This document shows, piece after piece, positions 25,019-32,448 of a DNA stretch of 64,000 nt (position 1 is the stretch's first letter; each line of letters starts with the position of its first letter). The translations under genes and the position numbers were made by a program. The notes below the pieces were generated by a model that made no database searches, was not told where the DNA came from, and saw only the letters and a program-made list of their open reading frames with translations. Origin of the DNA: an uncultured Lachnospiraceae bacterium (GTDB lineage Bacteria > Bacillota > Clostridia > Lachnospirales > Lachnospiraceae); contig CAJTOL010000008.1 in the NCBI GenBank assembly GCA_910577645.1, positions 31,314 through 95,313 of the forward strand, given 5' to 3'.

Positions 25019-26062
25019 ATGAAGAAAACATTTACAGCATTTATGGCACTGACCCTGACCGCATCTGCACTGGCAGGATGCAGCAACACAGCTACTCAGA
25101 CCACCACAGCCGCATCCGCTAACACCACAGCTGCAGAAAGCGCCGCGCCGGCAGAAACAAAAGCGGCCGGTGAGGAAGAAACGCCGGCGCCGGCAGAAGG
25201 CGGTTCCTACAGCTTTGCGTTTCTTCCCAATACTCAGAACAACACCTTCCAGGCAGCTATGAATGACACGTTCAAGAAGCTGTGCCAGGAGAAGGGATAT
25301 GATTATGTGTGCCTGGATCCGGATTATGACTTAAATACACAGCTGTCCCAGATGGCAGACGTTGCAAACCAGGGCTTTGACGCTGTATTCATAATCCCGG
25401 TTGACTCTGCAGGAATCCGCCAGGGGTTAGAGCAGATCAGCGAGAAGAATATTCCCATTTTAAATGTAGATACCCCGGTAATTGACGAGGACTTAGATTT
25501 AGTAGAGACCGTTATTGCAACTGACGCCTACAACGCAGGAACCTTGGTTGGCCAGCAGATGGCAGCCGACTATCCTGACGGCGGAAAGATTGCAATCCTG
25601 GACTTCCCCTCCAATGAGTCCTGTGTAAACCGTGTAGCCGGATTTTTAGACGGGCTTGGGGATGCGAAGGATAAGTTTGAGATTGTGGCACAGCAGGACG
25701 GCGCAGCAGCTCTGGATGTTTCCATGCCCATTGCCGAGGATATCATTCAGGCAAATCCGGAATTAAACGCATTTTTCTGTATCAATGACCCCTCTGCACT
25801 GGGAGCAGCCGCCGCTATTAAGGCATCCGGAAAAACCGGTATCGGCGTATACTCTATCGACGCTTCCCCCGACGGAAAGGCCGCTATTTTAGACGGATCC
25901 TTTACTGCAGTGGCAGCACAGGTGCCCATTGGCATTGCTGAAACCGCTTTTGTAAAGGCAGAAGAATTGCTGGCAGGCCAGGAAATCGAAAAAGAAATCC
26001 TGCTTCCTTCCTTCTTAGTAGACAAAGAGAAGGCAGAGGCAACCCTTAACGATTGGCAGTAA
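25019..26062 (+). CDS. Sugar ABC transporter substrate-binding lipoprotein (RbsB-like)
   Basis: A 347-residue binding protein of the ribose/xylose type (PF13407). It has a lipoprotein signal (MKKTFTAFMALTLTASALAGC) with lipobox LAGC, then a Thr/Ala-rich linker and the mature fold beginning SYSFAFLPNTQNNTFQAAM. The sugar-contact stretch FIIPVDSAGI and the hinge segment AFFCINDPSALGAAAAI are visible. A strong AGAGGAGG precedes the start. It is the first gene of an operon with an ATPase, permease and GH32-like enzyme. A palindromic repeat with a T-run follows it and may reduce transcription of the downstream genes. Confidence 0.9.
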   Translation: MKKTFTAFMALTLTASALAGCSNTATQTTTAASANTTAAESAAPAETKAAGEEETPAPAEGGSYSFAFLPNTQNNTFQAAMNDTFKKLCQEKGYDYVCLDPDYDLNTQLSQMADVANQGFDAVFIIPVDSAGIRQGLEQISEKNIPILNVDTPVIDEDLDLVETVIATDAYNAGTLVGQQMAADYPDGGKIAILDFPSNESCVNRVAGFLDGLGDAKDKFEIVAQQDGAAALDVSMPIAEDIIQANPELNAFFCINDPSALGAAAAIKASGKTGIGVYSIDASPDGKAAILDGSFTAVAAQVPIGIAETAFVKAEELLAGQEIEKEILLPSFLVDKEKAEATLNDWQ

Positions 26063-26187
26063 GGAACGTAACCGTTCAGACGGCGGGAGGCTGGGGACAA
26101 ATTTGGGCGCCAGGCTGGCTTGTAAGCCCTGATTTATCTTCCCTTCCGCATGGGATGGACTATTACGATATAATGGCGACATAAAAA

Positions 26188-26273
26188 CTGGGGATGCAAA
26201 ATGAAACCAGACGTACTGAAAATGCGGATATCTGCGAATAGAAAGCCGTCTGGTTTCCTTTTGCATCTTTTTT
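26188..26273. repeat. Palindromic repeat, GCAAAATGA family (copy 6), inside the sugar operon
   Basis: GGGGATGCAAAATGAAACCA (26190-26209) pairs with CGTCTGGTTTCCTTTTGCATC ending near 26267, followed by TTTTTT. The centre CGGATATCTGCGAATAGAAAG matches the reversed centre of the copy at 19970. It lies between the binding-protein and ATPase genes and has all parts of a terminator, so it could act as an intra-operon attenuator. Confidence 0.75.
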
Positions 26274-26292
26274 CAGAAATGCAGGTGATAGA

Positions 26293-27783
26293 GTGGAAAA
26301 TATTGTATTGCAGATGAAGGATATTTCGAAAAGCTTCGGCGGCGTGCACGCGTTAAACGGGATCCATTTTGAGCTTAGAGAAGGAGAAATCCACGCTTTG
26401 CTGGGGGAAAACGGAGCCGGAAAGTCCACACTGATTAAAGTCCTGGGAGGCATTTACAAGCCGGATAAGGGTTCTGTTGCTATCAATGGGAAGGACGTGG
26501 TAATGGACAGTGTCCAGGTGGCAAGAGATCACGGAATCGGAATTATCCATCAGGAAATCGTTTTGGTTCCCCACTTAACGGTTGCAGAAAATATCTTTTT
26601 GGGACGTGAAATTTTAGATCGCTTCGGTTTCCAGGACAGGAAAGAAATGTACCGCCAGGCTACGGAAATGCTTGGGGCATTGGGGCTGGAATTTGATGCG
26701 GGGCTGAAGGTTGCCGCCCTTACAATTGCCCAGCAGCAAATGGTGGAGATCGTAAAAGCCAGTTCTTTCCAGGTGAAAATCCTGGTTATGGATGAACCTA
26801 CGTCCTCCCTGTCTGATGAGGAAGTAGAGAAGCTTTTTGAAACCATGGAAAAGCTGAGGAGACAGAAAGTAAGTATTATCTATATTTCCCACAGAATGGA
26901 AGAACTGTTCCGGATAACGGACCGGATTACGGTTATCCGGGACGGAACTTATGTGGGAACGGTGGACACCAAGGCTACTGATACCAACCAGCTGGTGGCC
27001 ATGATGGTTGGCAGAAGCCTGCAGAATTACTATACCAGAGACTATGATACTATGAAGGAAGAAGTGGTTCTGGAAGTAAAAAACCTTACGAAAAAGGGCG
27101 TATTCAAAGATATTAATTTTAAGGTGAGAAAGGGGGAGATCCTGGGCTTTTCCGGATTGGTGGGAGCCGGACGGAGTGAGATTATGACCTGTGTCTTCGG
27201 CGCTGACCGATTTGATTCCGGGGAGATTTTCTTAAACGGCAGGCAGGTGCGGTTTAAAAACTGCCTTCAGGCCATTAACGCCGGGATTGCCATGGTGACA
27301 GAGGATCGGAAAAAGACCGGACTGACCCTGATTAATTCCATTATGTTTAACACGACTTTGTCCAGTCTGCGTTATTATGCAGCAGGCCTGCTTATTTCGG
27401 ACAAAAAGAAGGACGCGGTGACCAAGGAATATATCAAAAGTTTAAACATTAAAGCCCTTTCTCCGGATGTAGCCGTGGGAAGCATGTCCGGCGGCAATCA
27501 GCAGAAGGTGGTTTTGGCCAAGGCACTGGCCACAAAACCTAAGCTCCTGATTTTAGACGAGCCTACCCGGGGAGTAGATGTAGGCGCAAAGGCAGAGATT
27601 TATGCGATTATAAATGAATTGGCAAAGCAGGGGATGGCCATTGTGATGATTTCTTCTGAGCTTCCGGAGATTATCAACATGTGCGACAACGTATGTGTGG
27701 TAAAAGAAGGCGTAAAGACAGGGGAGCTTGGGTATCAGGGCCTGACTCAGGAAAAGATTATGAAATTGGCTACAGGAGTGTAG
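26293..27783 (+). CDS. Sugar ABC transporter ATP-binding protein (RbsA/MglA-like)
   Basis: A 496-residue duplicated ATPase of the monosaccharide type. The first half has Walker A GENGAGKST, Walker B LVMDEPTSSL and H-loop YISHRMEEL. The second half has the degenerate Walker A-like GLVGAGRSE, intact signature MSGGNQQKVVLAKAL, and LILDEPTRGVDVGAK. This asymmetry is normal for the RbsA family. It starts with GTG at 26293 (weak AGGTGAT upstream), which together with the preceding repeat may lower its expression relative to the binding protein. Confidence 0.92.
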   Translation: MENIVLQMKDISKSFGGVHALNGIHFELREGEIHALLGENGAGKSTLIKVLGGIYKPDKGSVAINGKDVVMDSVQVARDHGIGIIHQEIVLVPHLTVAENIFLGREILDRFGFQDRKEMYRQATEMLGALGLEFDAGLKVAALTIAQQQMVEIVKASSFQVKILVMDEPTSSLSDEEVEKLFETMEKLRRQKVSIIYISHRMEELFRITDRITVIRDGTYVGTVDTKATDTNQLVAMMVGRSLQNYYTRDYDTMKEEVVLEVKNLTKKGVFKDINFKVRKGEILGFSGLVGAGRSEIMTCVFGADRFDSGEIFLNGRQVRFKNCLQAINAGIAMVTEDRKKTGLTLINSIMFNTTLSSLRYYAAGLLISDKKKDAVTKEYIKSLNIKALSPDVAVGSMSGGNQQKVVLAKALATKPKLLILDEPTRGVDVGAKAEIYAIINELAKQGMAIVMISSELPEIINMCDNVCVVKEGVKTGELGYQGLTQEKIMKLATGV

Positions 27784-27791
27784 ATAAGGTC

Positions 27792-27900
27792 ACTATTATA
27801 TTAGGAGGAAGGGAAATGCGGAGCATTTTGAGGATCCCTTCCGACGATATGGCAGGTGACGCTAAGCGTCGCGTGCCGATTCATTATTATACTAGGAGGA
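27792..27900 (+). repeat. Direct repeats containing ribosome sites around element A
   Basis: ACTATTATATTAGGAGGAA (27792-27810) and ATTATTATACTAGGAGGAA (27882-27900) agree at 17 of 19 bases. They flank the hairpin/micro-ORF element, as though its insertion duplicated the ribosome site of the permease gene. Confidence 0.6.
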
Positions 27901-27935
27901 AAGATGAAAAACAACAGTTTTTTGAAAATGATTAA
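27816..27935 (+). CDS. Micro-ORF carrying the SDDMAGDA/RRVPIH peptide
   Basis: A 39-codon ORF with its own strong ribosome site (TTAGGAGGAAGGGA) after the ATPase gene. It contains LRIPSDDMAGDAKRRVPIHY, also found in frame upstream of the LacI gene at 34732 and in altered form upstream of the GH32 gene at 38732. It overlaps the permease start by 32 bases in another frame, so translation of the two may interfere or be coupled. No known family is recognised. Confidence 0.4.
   Translation: MRSILRIPSDDMAGDAKRRVPIHYYTRRKDEKQQFFEND
27831..27887 (+). repeat. Hairpin/micro-ORF element, copy A
   Basis: A 57-base element with 27851-27877 forming a stem-loop (GGCA...TGCC outer, GACGC-TAA-GCGTC inner, one G-G mismatch). 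Copies B (34766-34822) and C (38664-38708) keep the same stem; C has a compensating A-T to C-G change. It sits directly before the permease ribosome site. Confidence 0.75.
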
Positions 27936-28893
27936 GGGAAATTCCGGAATCATTGCAGTGCTGGTCATTATTTCTGTGATTTTAAGCTTTGCATCCCCGG
28001 TATTTTTAACTGCCGATAATTTTCTGTCCGTGCTGCGGCAGGTGTCTAACAATATGTATCTGGCCTTAGGTATGACACTGGTTATTATTTTGGGAGGCAT
28101 CGACCTTTCGGTAGGCACCTGTGTTGCCATGTGCGGCACTTTAACTGCAGGCCTTATGGTCAATCAGGGGATGCCTATGGGAGCAGCCATTGCGGTGGGA
28201 CTGCTTTTGGGCACCCTGGCAGGATTTTTAAACGGCCTTATTATCGCCACCTTTAAAGTTCCGGCGTTTATTGTAACTATGTCTATGATGAATATTGCAA
28301 AGGGAATTGCTTATATTTATTCCGGCGGCCGTTCCATCCGTGTTTCCAACGAGGTGTATACCGGCATTGGAACCGGAAAGCTTTTTGGAGTTCTGCCTCT
28401 TCCGGTTGTGTACATGATTATCCTTATTGCGGTGTTTATGGTGGTTCTCAATAAGACCAAATTCGGTACTTATATCTTTGCCATAGGAGGAAACCGGGAG
28501 TCTGCAAGGCTTTCCGGCGTACCGATTAAGAAGGTGGAGATTGCAGTATTTACTATCTCCGGATTTCTGGCAGCCTTTGCGGGAATCGTTCTTTCCGCCA
28601 GAATGTATTCCGGCCAGCCTGGCGTTGGGGAAGGATATGAGCTGGATGCCATTGCCGCCTGCGTGCTGGGGGGAGTGTCCATGACCGGCGGTATCGGCGC
28701 TATTTCCGGAACCATTTTCGGCGCTCTGGTTATCGGCATTATCAGTAACGGCCTTAACTTAATCGGATTAAGCTCTTTCTGGCAGCTGGTAGTAAAGGGC
28801 CTGATTATTCTTCTGGCAGTTATTATTGATACCCAGAAAGGCAGCGACAGCGTAGTAAAGCGCATTATTAAAAATGCAAAGGAGAGAGCATAG
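27904..28893 (+). CDS. Sugar ABC transporter permease (RbsC-like)
   Basis: A 329-residue integral membrane protein with about nine hydrophobic segments, matching the ribose-type permease family (PF02653). Typical segments are LALGMTLVIILGGIDLSVG, FIVTMSMMNIAKGIAYIYSGG and GISNGLNLIGLSSFWQ. The ATG at 27904 follows CTAGGAGGAAAG. It pairs with the ATPase at 26293 and the lipoprotein at 25019 to form the complete importer. The gene is separated from the ATPase gene by 120 bases holding the hairpin/micro-ORF element. Two bases separate it from the GH32-like gene. Confidence 0.92.
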   Translation: MKNNSFLKMIKGNSGIIAVLVIISVILSFASPVFLTADNFLSVLRQVSNNMYLALGMTLVIILGGIDLSVGTCVAMCGTLTAGLMVNQGMPMGAAIAVGLLLGTLAGFLNGLIIATFKVPAFIVTMSMMNIAKGIAYIYSGGRSIRVSNEVYTGIGTGKLFGVLPLPVVYMIILIAVFMVVLNKTKFGTYIFAIGGNRESARLSGVPIKKVEIAVFTISGFLAAFAGIVLSARMYSGQPGVGEGYELDAIAACVLGGVSMTGGIGAISGTIFGALVIGIISNGLNLIGLSSFWQLVVKGLIILLAVIIDTQKGSDSVVKRIIKNAKERA

Positions 28894-28895
28894 AT

Positions 28896-30368
28896 ATGGA
28901 AGTTTTTAGAAAACTAAAATGGGCAGATTCTACAGGCGATGCCATTCCCTTTTACCATGACAATGTATACCACATTTTTTCTCTGACTTCCCCGCCGGGA
29001 ACCACGGTTTATCCCGAAAGGCTGAGAACCACCTGGGAGCACTCTGTTTCCAGGGATTTGGTTCACTGGGAGGAAGTAGAGACCGCCCTTTATCCGGGCG
29101 AGGGCGAAGAACCGGATGCTTGCGGAGTGTGGACAGGGGCGGCTATTTACGGTCAGGGGAAATATCACATTTTTTATACTGGATACAATTATAATATCCA
29201 TTACCAGCAGACCATCTGCCATGCAGTCAGCCAGGACGGAATCCATTTTGAAAAGGATCCGAAAAACCCGATTATCGTGCCTTATGAGGGCTATGAGCTG
29301 GTAGACTGGAGAGATCCTTATGTATTTTACAATGAGGATGACAAGTGTTATTGGATCCTGATTTCCGGCAGAAAAGAAGAAGGACCGCCTGCCAGGAGAG
29401 GCTGCATCGTCCTTTACAGATCCTGGGATCTGGAAAACTGGGAGTATTACGGCCCTATTTACCGGCCTTACCATACCAACTGTCCGGAGTGCTGCGAAAT
29501 GTATAAAATAGGGGATCTTTGGTACTTATCCTATTCCCGTTTTTCTGAGTTTGTAAACACCATTTACCGGGTTTCCAACTCACCCTTTGGGCCCTGGAGA
29601 ACGCCAAAGATGGACGGCATCGGCGGCCGGCGTTTCTACGCCGCCAAGTCTATGGAAAATGATCAGGGGAGAAGATTTTATTTTGCCTGGGCTCACGACA
29701 GAGCCGATGAAAGCAACTTTGGCCAGTGGTATTGGGGCGGCCAATTCTGCATCCCTCATGAGGTGTGCAAAAACCCGGAAGGGGAATTGGATGTGAAGAT
29801 GCCTAAGGAGTACATAGAGGCCTGGAACCAGCCGGTGGAATGGTCCTATAAGCATATACTGGGCGGCTATAGAAGGTATGGCGAAAGGAGTGTGTATCTG
29901 GATTCTGTAAGCACATTATCCTATGGCTTTTTGGAGGTAGAGGAGGAAAGCTTTTTGTTCTCCTGTAAAGTAAAGCCGGAGAATATGGCGGATCATTTTG
30001 GACTGCTTTTAAAGTCTGACAAAGATGCCACTCAGTGTATTGTTCTGGCATTTGACAAGGGGATGCAGAGGGCGGAGCTGTTAAATCTTCCTATGGGAGT
30101 GGATCCCTTCTGGGAGGCCTCCTGCACCAATATTGGCACTCCAAAGGACGCCGGCCCGGACGGTATCCGGGTATGCGAGAAACCCTTCCCGTTTAAGGAC
30201 GGAGACGTTATTGATTTGAAGGTAGCTGTAGATAAGGATATGATTGAGATTTTTGCAGGTGAAAAGATCGCCTTTACTTATCGCTATTACGGCCAGACGG
30301 ATTATCAGATCGGCTTAATGGCTCAGGATGGCTGCGCTGAGTTTTTTGATTTGAAGATAACTAGATAA
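28896..30368 (+). CDS. GH32-like glycoside hydrolase (divergent active-site motif)
   Basis: A 490-residue cytoplasmic enzyme (no signal peptide) with a five-bladed propeller and C-terminal beta-sandwich of the GH32 layout. Conserved marks are SRDLVHWEEVETALYPGE, VDWRDPYVF (stabilising Asp in RDP) and PECCEMYKIG, where the acid/base Glu should lie. The usual nucleophile box WMNDPNG is not present; the aligned region reads KWADSTGDAIPFY, with Asp11 and Asp15 as candidates. It is the last gene of the LacI-controlled sugar operon, and the cargo of that importer is therefore probably a fructosyl- or related furanosyl-saccharide. A terminator follows. Exact activity is not decidable. Confidence 0.75.
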   Translation: MEVFRKLKWADSTGDAIPFYHDNVYHIFSLTSPPGTTVYPERLRTTWEHSVSRDLVHWEEVETALYPGEGEEPDACGVWTGAAIYGQGKYHIFYTGYNYNIHYQQTICHAVSQDGIHFEKDPKNPIIVPYEGYELVDWRDPYVFYNEDDKCYWILISGRKEEGPPARRGCIVLYRSWDLENWEYYGPIYRPYHTNCPECCEMYKIGDLWYLSYSRFSEFVNTIYRVSNSPFGPWRTPKMDGIGGRRFYAAKSMENDQGRRFYFAWAHDRADESNFGQWYWGGQFCIPHEVCKNPEGELDVKMPKEYIEAWNQPVEWSYKHILGGYRRYGERSVYLDSVSTLSYGFLEVEEESFLFSCKVKPENMADHFGLLLKSDKDATQCIVLAFDKGMQRAELLNLPMGVDPFWEASCTNIGTPKDAGPDGIRVCEKPFPFKDGDVIDLKVAVDKDMIEIFAGEKIAFTYRYYGQTDYQIGLMAQDGCAEFFDLKITR

Positions 30369-30381
30369 TACAGGATGCCCG

Positions 30382-30426
30382 GAGGGCTGCCGCTGAATTG
30401 GATTTTCAGGACAGCCCTCTTTTTTC
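30382..30426 (+). terminator. Rho-independent terminator of the first sugar operon
   Basis: GAGGGCTG (30382-30389) pairs with CAGCCCTC (30412-30419), followed by TTTTTT. It lies 14 bases after the GH32-like stop codon. Confidence 0.85.
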
Positions 30427-30437
30427 TGTTTATAGTC

Positions 30438-30557
30438 TTACGATAACGCAGGGAACTGTCCCATCCCTTTCGGCTCCTGCCCCTCCCTGGGAAACGGGAT
30501 CTGAAACAGCCGCAGGATCTCTTTCTGGAAAAGGCCTATTTTTCTCAGGATCTCCAT
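30438..30557 (-). CDS. Possible small protein, 39 residues
   Basis: MEILRKIGLFQKEILRLFQI and 19 more residues, preceded by GAAAGGATGGTGACAGG. The N-terminal half would be an amphipathic helix and the rest is Pro/Gly-rich. No family is recognised, and the rest of the gene-free stretch 30427-30757 shows nothing else but an AT-rich upstream region. Treat as tentative. Confidence 0.3.
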   Translation of the reverse strand: MEILRKIGLFQKEILRLFQIPFPREGQEPKGMGQFPALS

Positions 30558-30757
30558 CCTGTCACCATCCTTTCAAACTCATTGACATCATACTACAAAG
30601 CGTCCTAAAAGGATAAGGTGAAAAGCAACCTTCTCGCTGGCCATGTTCTGCGTTTTTCTTCTGTTTGGGTCGCTTGTAATATCACAAATATAGGTCTGTT
30701 ATTTTTGTAGGATTATCCTCAGTCTTTATACACTTCGATAATCGAAAGTCAGAGGTA

Positions 30758-30786
30758 TTGACTTCCATATTATTATATGGTATATT
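30758..30786 (+). promoter_or_regulatory. Promoter with operator in the spacer, before the DUF3796/XRE operon
   Basis: TTGACT (30758-30763) and TATATT (30781-30786) are 17 bases apart, and the perfect inverted repeat CCATAT-TATT-ATATGG (30765-30780) fills the spacer almost exactly. The XRE-type regulator encoded second in the operon is the likely binder. Confidence 0.7.
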
Positions 30787-30832
30787 TATAACATAAAGAT
30801 AGAAATACATTACAAACAAGGAGGTCAATATT

Positions 30833-31204
30833 ATGAAATCAAAACGCTATATGTACGGACTTATGGGGCTGTTGTCAGTGTTGGGATTTATCGGCATTTT
30901 TACGGAAGAACGAACTTTTTTAGCTTTTTTTGCCTTTATCGCTGACTTTGAATATTTCTTTATAAAAACAGATGAAATGGTTGAAGAATATATGAACAGG
31001 TCAGCTTCGAGGGCATTTTACTGCGGTATGGTTACTACTGCCATTGTTGCTCTGGTTTGGTTCTTTGTGAACGGGAACGCCGGAAATGTTGCGCTTTTAT
31101 ACGGGTTTGCTTCTGGTTGGGGCGTTTCTGTAGCCGTACATGGTTTTTCCGTTGGATATTACAAATTCAAGGAAAGTTGGGGGCTTGAGCATGATAAAAA
31201 ATAG
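30833..31204 (+). CDS. DUF3796 membrane protein
   Basis: A 123-residue protein of the DUF3796 family with three or four membrane segments (LMGLLSVLGFIGIF, TFLAFFAFIADFEYFF, GMVTTAIVALVWFFV, LYGFASGWGVSVAVHGF). The family is found in Firmicutes next to small XRE-type regulators, as here, but its function is not known. A strong AAGGAGG precedes the ATG. Its stop overlaps the next gene by 14 bases. Confidence 0.8.
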   Translation: MKSKRYMYGLMGLLSVLGFIGIFTEERTFLAFFAFIADFEYFFIKTDEMVEEYMNRSASRAFYCGMVTTAIVALVWFFVNGNAGNVALLYGFASGWGVSVAVHGFSVGYYKFKESWGLEHDKK

Positions 31205-31385
31205 GATTAAGGAGTATCGAGCCAGGTATGACATGAAGCAGGAGGATTTAGCAAAGTTAGTAGGTGTACGCAGGGAAACGATAGGAAATCTTGAAAAAGG
31301 CAGATACAATCCCTCATTAGTCTTAGCGTGGAATATTGCAAAGGTATTTCATGCGACAATCGAAGAAATTTTCACAGTAGAGTAA
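31191..31385 (+). CDS. XRE-type small transcription regulator
   Basis: A 64-residue protein that is essentially a single helix-turn-helix domain (MKQEDLAKLVGVRRETIGNLEKGRYNPSL) of the short YozG/Cro-like kind common in Clostridia. The ATG at 31191 lies inside the DUF3796 gene, 14 bases before its end, so translation is coupled. It is probably an autorepressor acting at the inverted repeat at 30765-30780. Confidence 0.88.
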   Translation: MIKNRIKEYRARYDMKQEDLAKLVGVRRETIGNLEKGRYNPSLVLAWNIAKVFHATIEEIFTVE

Positions 31386-31538
31386 AAAAATCGCTGTTTT
31401 ACTGTTTTGAATGTGCTGAATACCCATGCAAAACTAATTAAAAATCTTGAAAAAAGCTATAACAAGCGGTATCATTTCTATCCACGATAAAGAATGTAGT
31501 GAGTGTCAGGAAAAAATGAGGTAGGGAGGCGAATATAT

Positions 31539-32300
31539 ATGGCATATTTCAACTATCAAGATAAATCCATTTTTTATGAAGAATACGGGCAGGGGGAGCC
31601 GATTATCTTCCTGCATGGCAATACCGCTTCTTCTAAAATGTCTGAATTTCTTATGCCGTTGTATGCAGAAAGCTTCAGATGTATTCTGATTGACTTTTTA
31701 GGTAACGGACAGTCAGACCGGGTAGAAAAGTTTCCGCCGGATATGTGGTATGATGAAGCCTTGCAGACGATTGCTCTTACTGAACATTTGCAATGTGGAA
31801 AGGTCAGTCTTATCGGAACAAGCGGCGGCGCATGGGCAGCCGTCAATGCCGCGTTAGAACGCCCCGACTTATTTCATGCAGTTATAGCAGATAGCTTTGA
31901 CGGGCGCACTCTTAATGAAAATTTTTCCTCTAACCTTTTATCTGAAAGGAAAGCGGCGAAAGAAGATATACAGTCAAGGCAATTTTACGAATTGTGTCAG
32001 GGTGCAGACTGGGAAAAGGTGGTTGACATTGATACAGAAGCATTATTGAAGTGTGTGGAGGAAAAGTGTCCACTATTTTATAAGCCGTTGGAGGAGTTAA
32101 AAATACCTATCCTATTCATGGGAAGTAAAGAAGATGAAAGTTGCCGGAACAACATGGAAGAAGAATATAGAGAAATGGCTTCTATGCTTTCTCGATCTTC
32201 CGTATATCTTTTTCCAAACGGAGGACACCCCTCTCTCTTTTCCAACGCAGAAGAAGCCGCAATGCTGATAAAAAAATTTATAAGCCAACATATAATTTAG
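31539..32300 (+). CDS. Alpha/beta hydrolase
   Basis: A 253-residue hydrolase of the alpha/beta fold. It has the oxyanion segment IIFLHGNTASS, nucleophile elbow GTSGGA (Ser near residue 97), an acid candidate in FMGSKEDES and catalytic His in FPNGGHPSL near the C-terminus. No signal peptide. GGGAGG lies 8 bases upstream of the ATG at 31539; the 12 upstream codons in frame lack a site. Codon use is somewhat more AT-rich than the flanking sugar genes. A decayed copy of its first codons appears at 47202-47252. Substrate unknown. Confidence 0.85.
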   Translation: MAYFNYQDKSIFYEEYGQGEPIIFLHGNTASSKMSEFLMPLYAESFRCILIDFLGNGQSDRVEKFPPDMWYDEALQTIALTEHLQCGKVSLIGTSGGAWAAVNAALERPDLFHAVIADSFDGRTLNENFSSNLLSERKAAKEDIQSRQFYELCQGADWEKVVDIDTEALLKCVEEKCPLFYKPLEELKIPILFMGSKEDESCRNNMEEEYREMASMLSRSSVYLFPNGGHPSLFSNAEEAAMLIKKFISQHII

Positions 32301-32307
32301 GAAACTC

Positions 32308-32354
32308 TGGCGGCATACCTTTGCAGCCGCTGTTTTGAGGCAGGGATGCCGCCA
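32308..32354 (+). terminator. Hairpin after the alpha/beta hydrolase gene
   Basis: TGGCGGCAT (32308-32316) pairs perfectly with ATGCCGCCA (32346-32354). There is no T-run directly after it (AAAGCTCTG), so it may be a weak terminator or an mRNA-end stabiliser. Confidence 0.4.
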
Positions 32355-32448
32355 AAAGCTCTGTGATTAAGTTACTTTTTTGTGCCTGCTTTTCAAAACC
32401 CGATTTATTGATTACAATAGAAGCAGAAAAACACAGGGAGGAAAAGGA

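Noticed and set aside
27054..27270. Degenerate second nucleotide-binding half of the RbsA-like ATPase as an anomaly
   Set aside because: The changed Walker A in the second half is normal for RbsA/MglA-type proteins, unlike the NitT/TauT-type pair at 50318-51872.
30398..30616. 72-codon plus-strand frame after the sugar operon
   Set aside because: Starts inside the terminator loop and reads through its T-run; no ribosome site.
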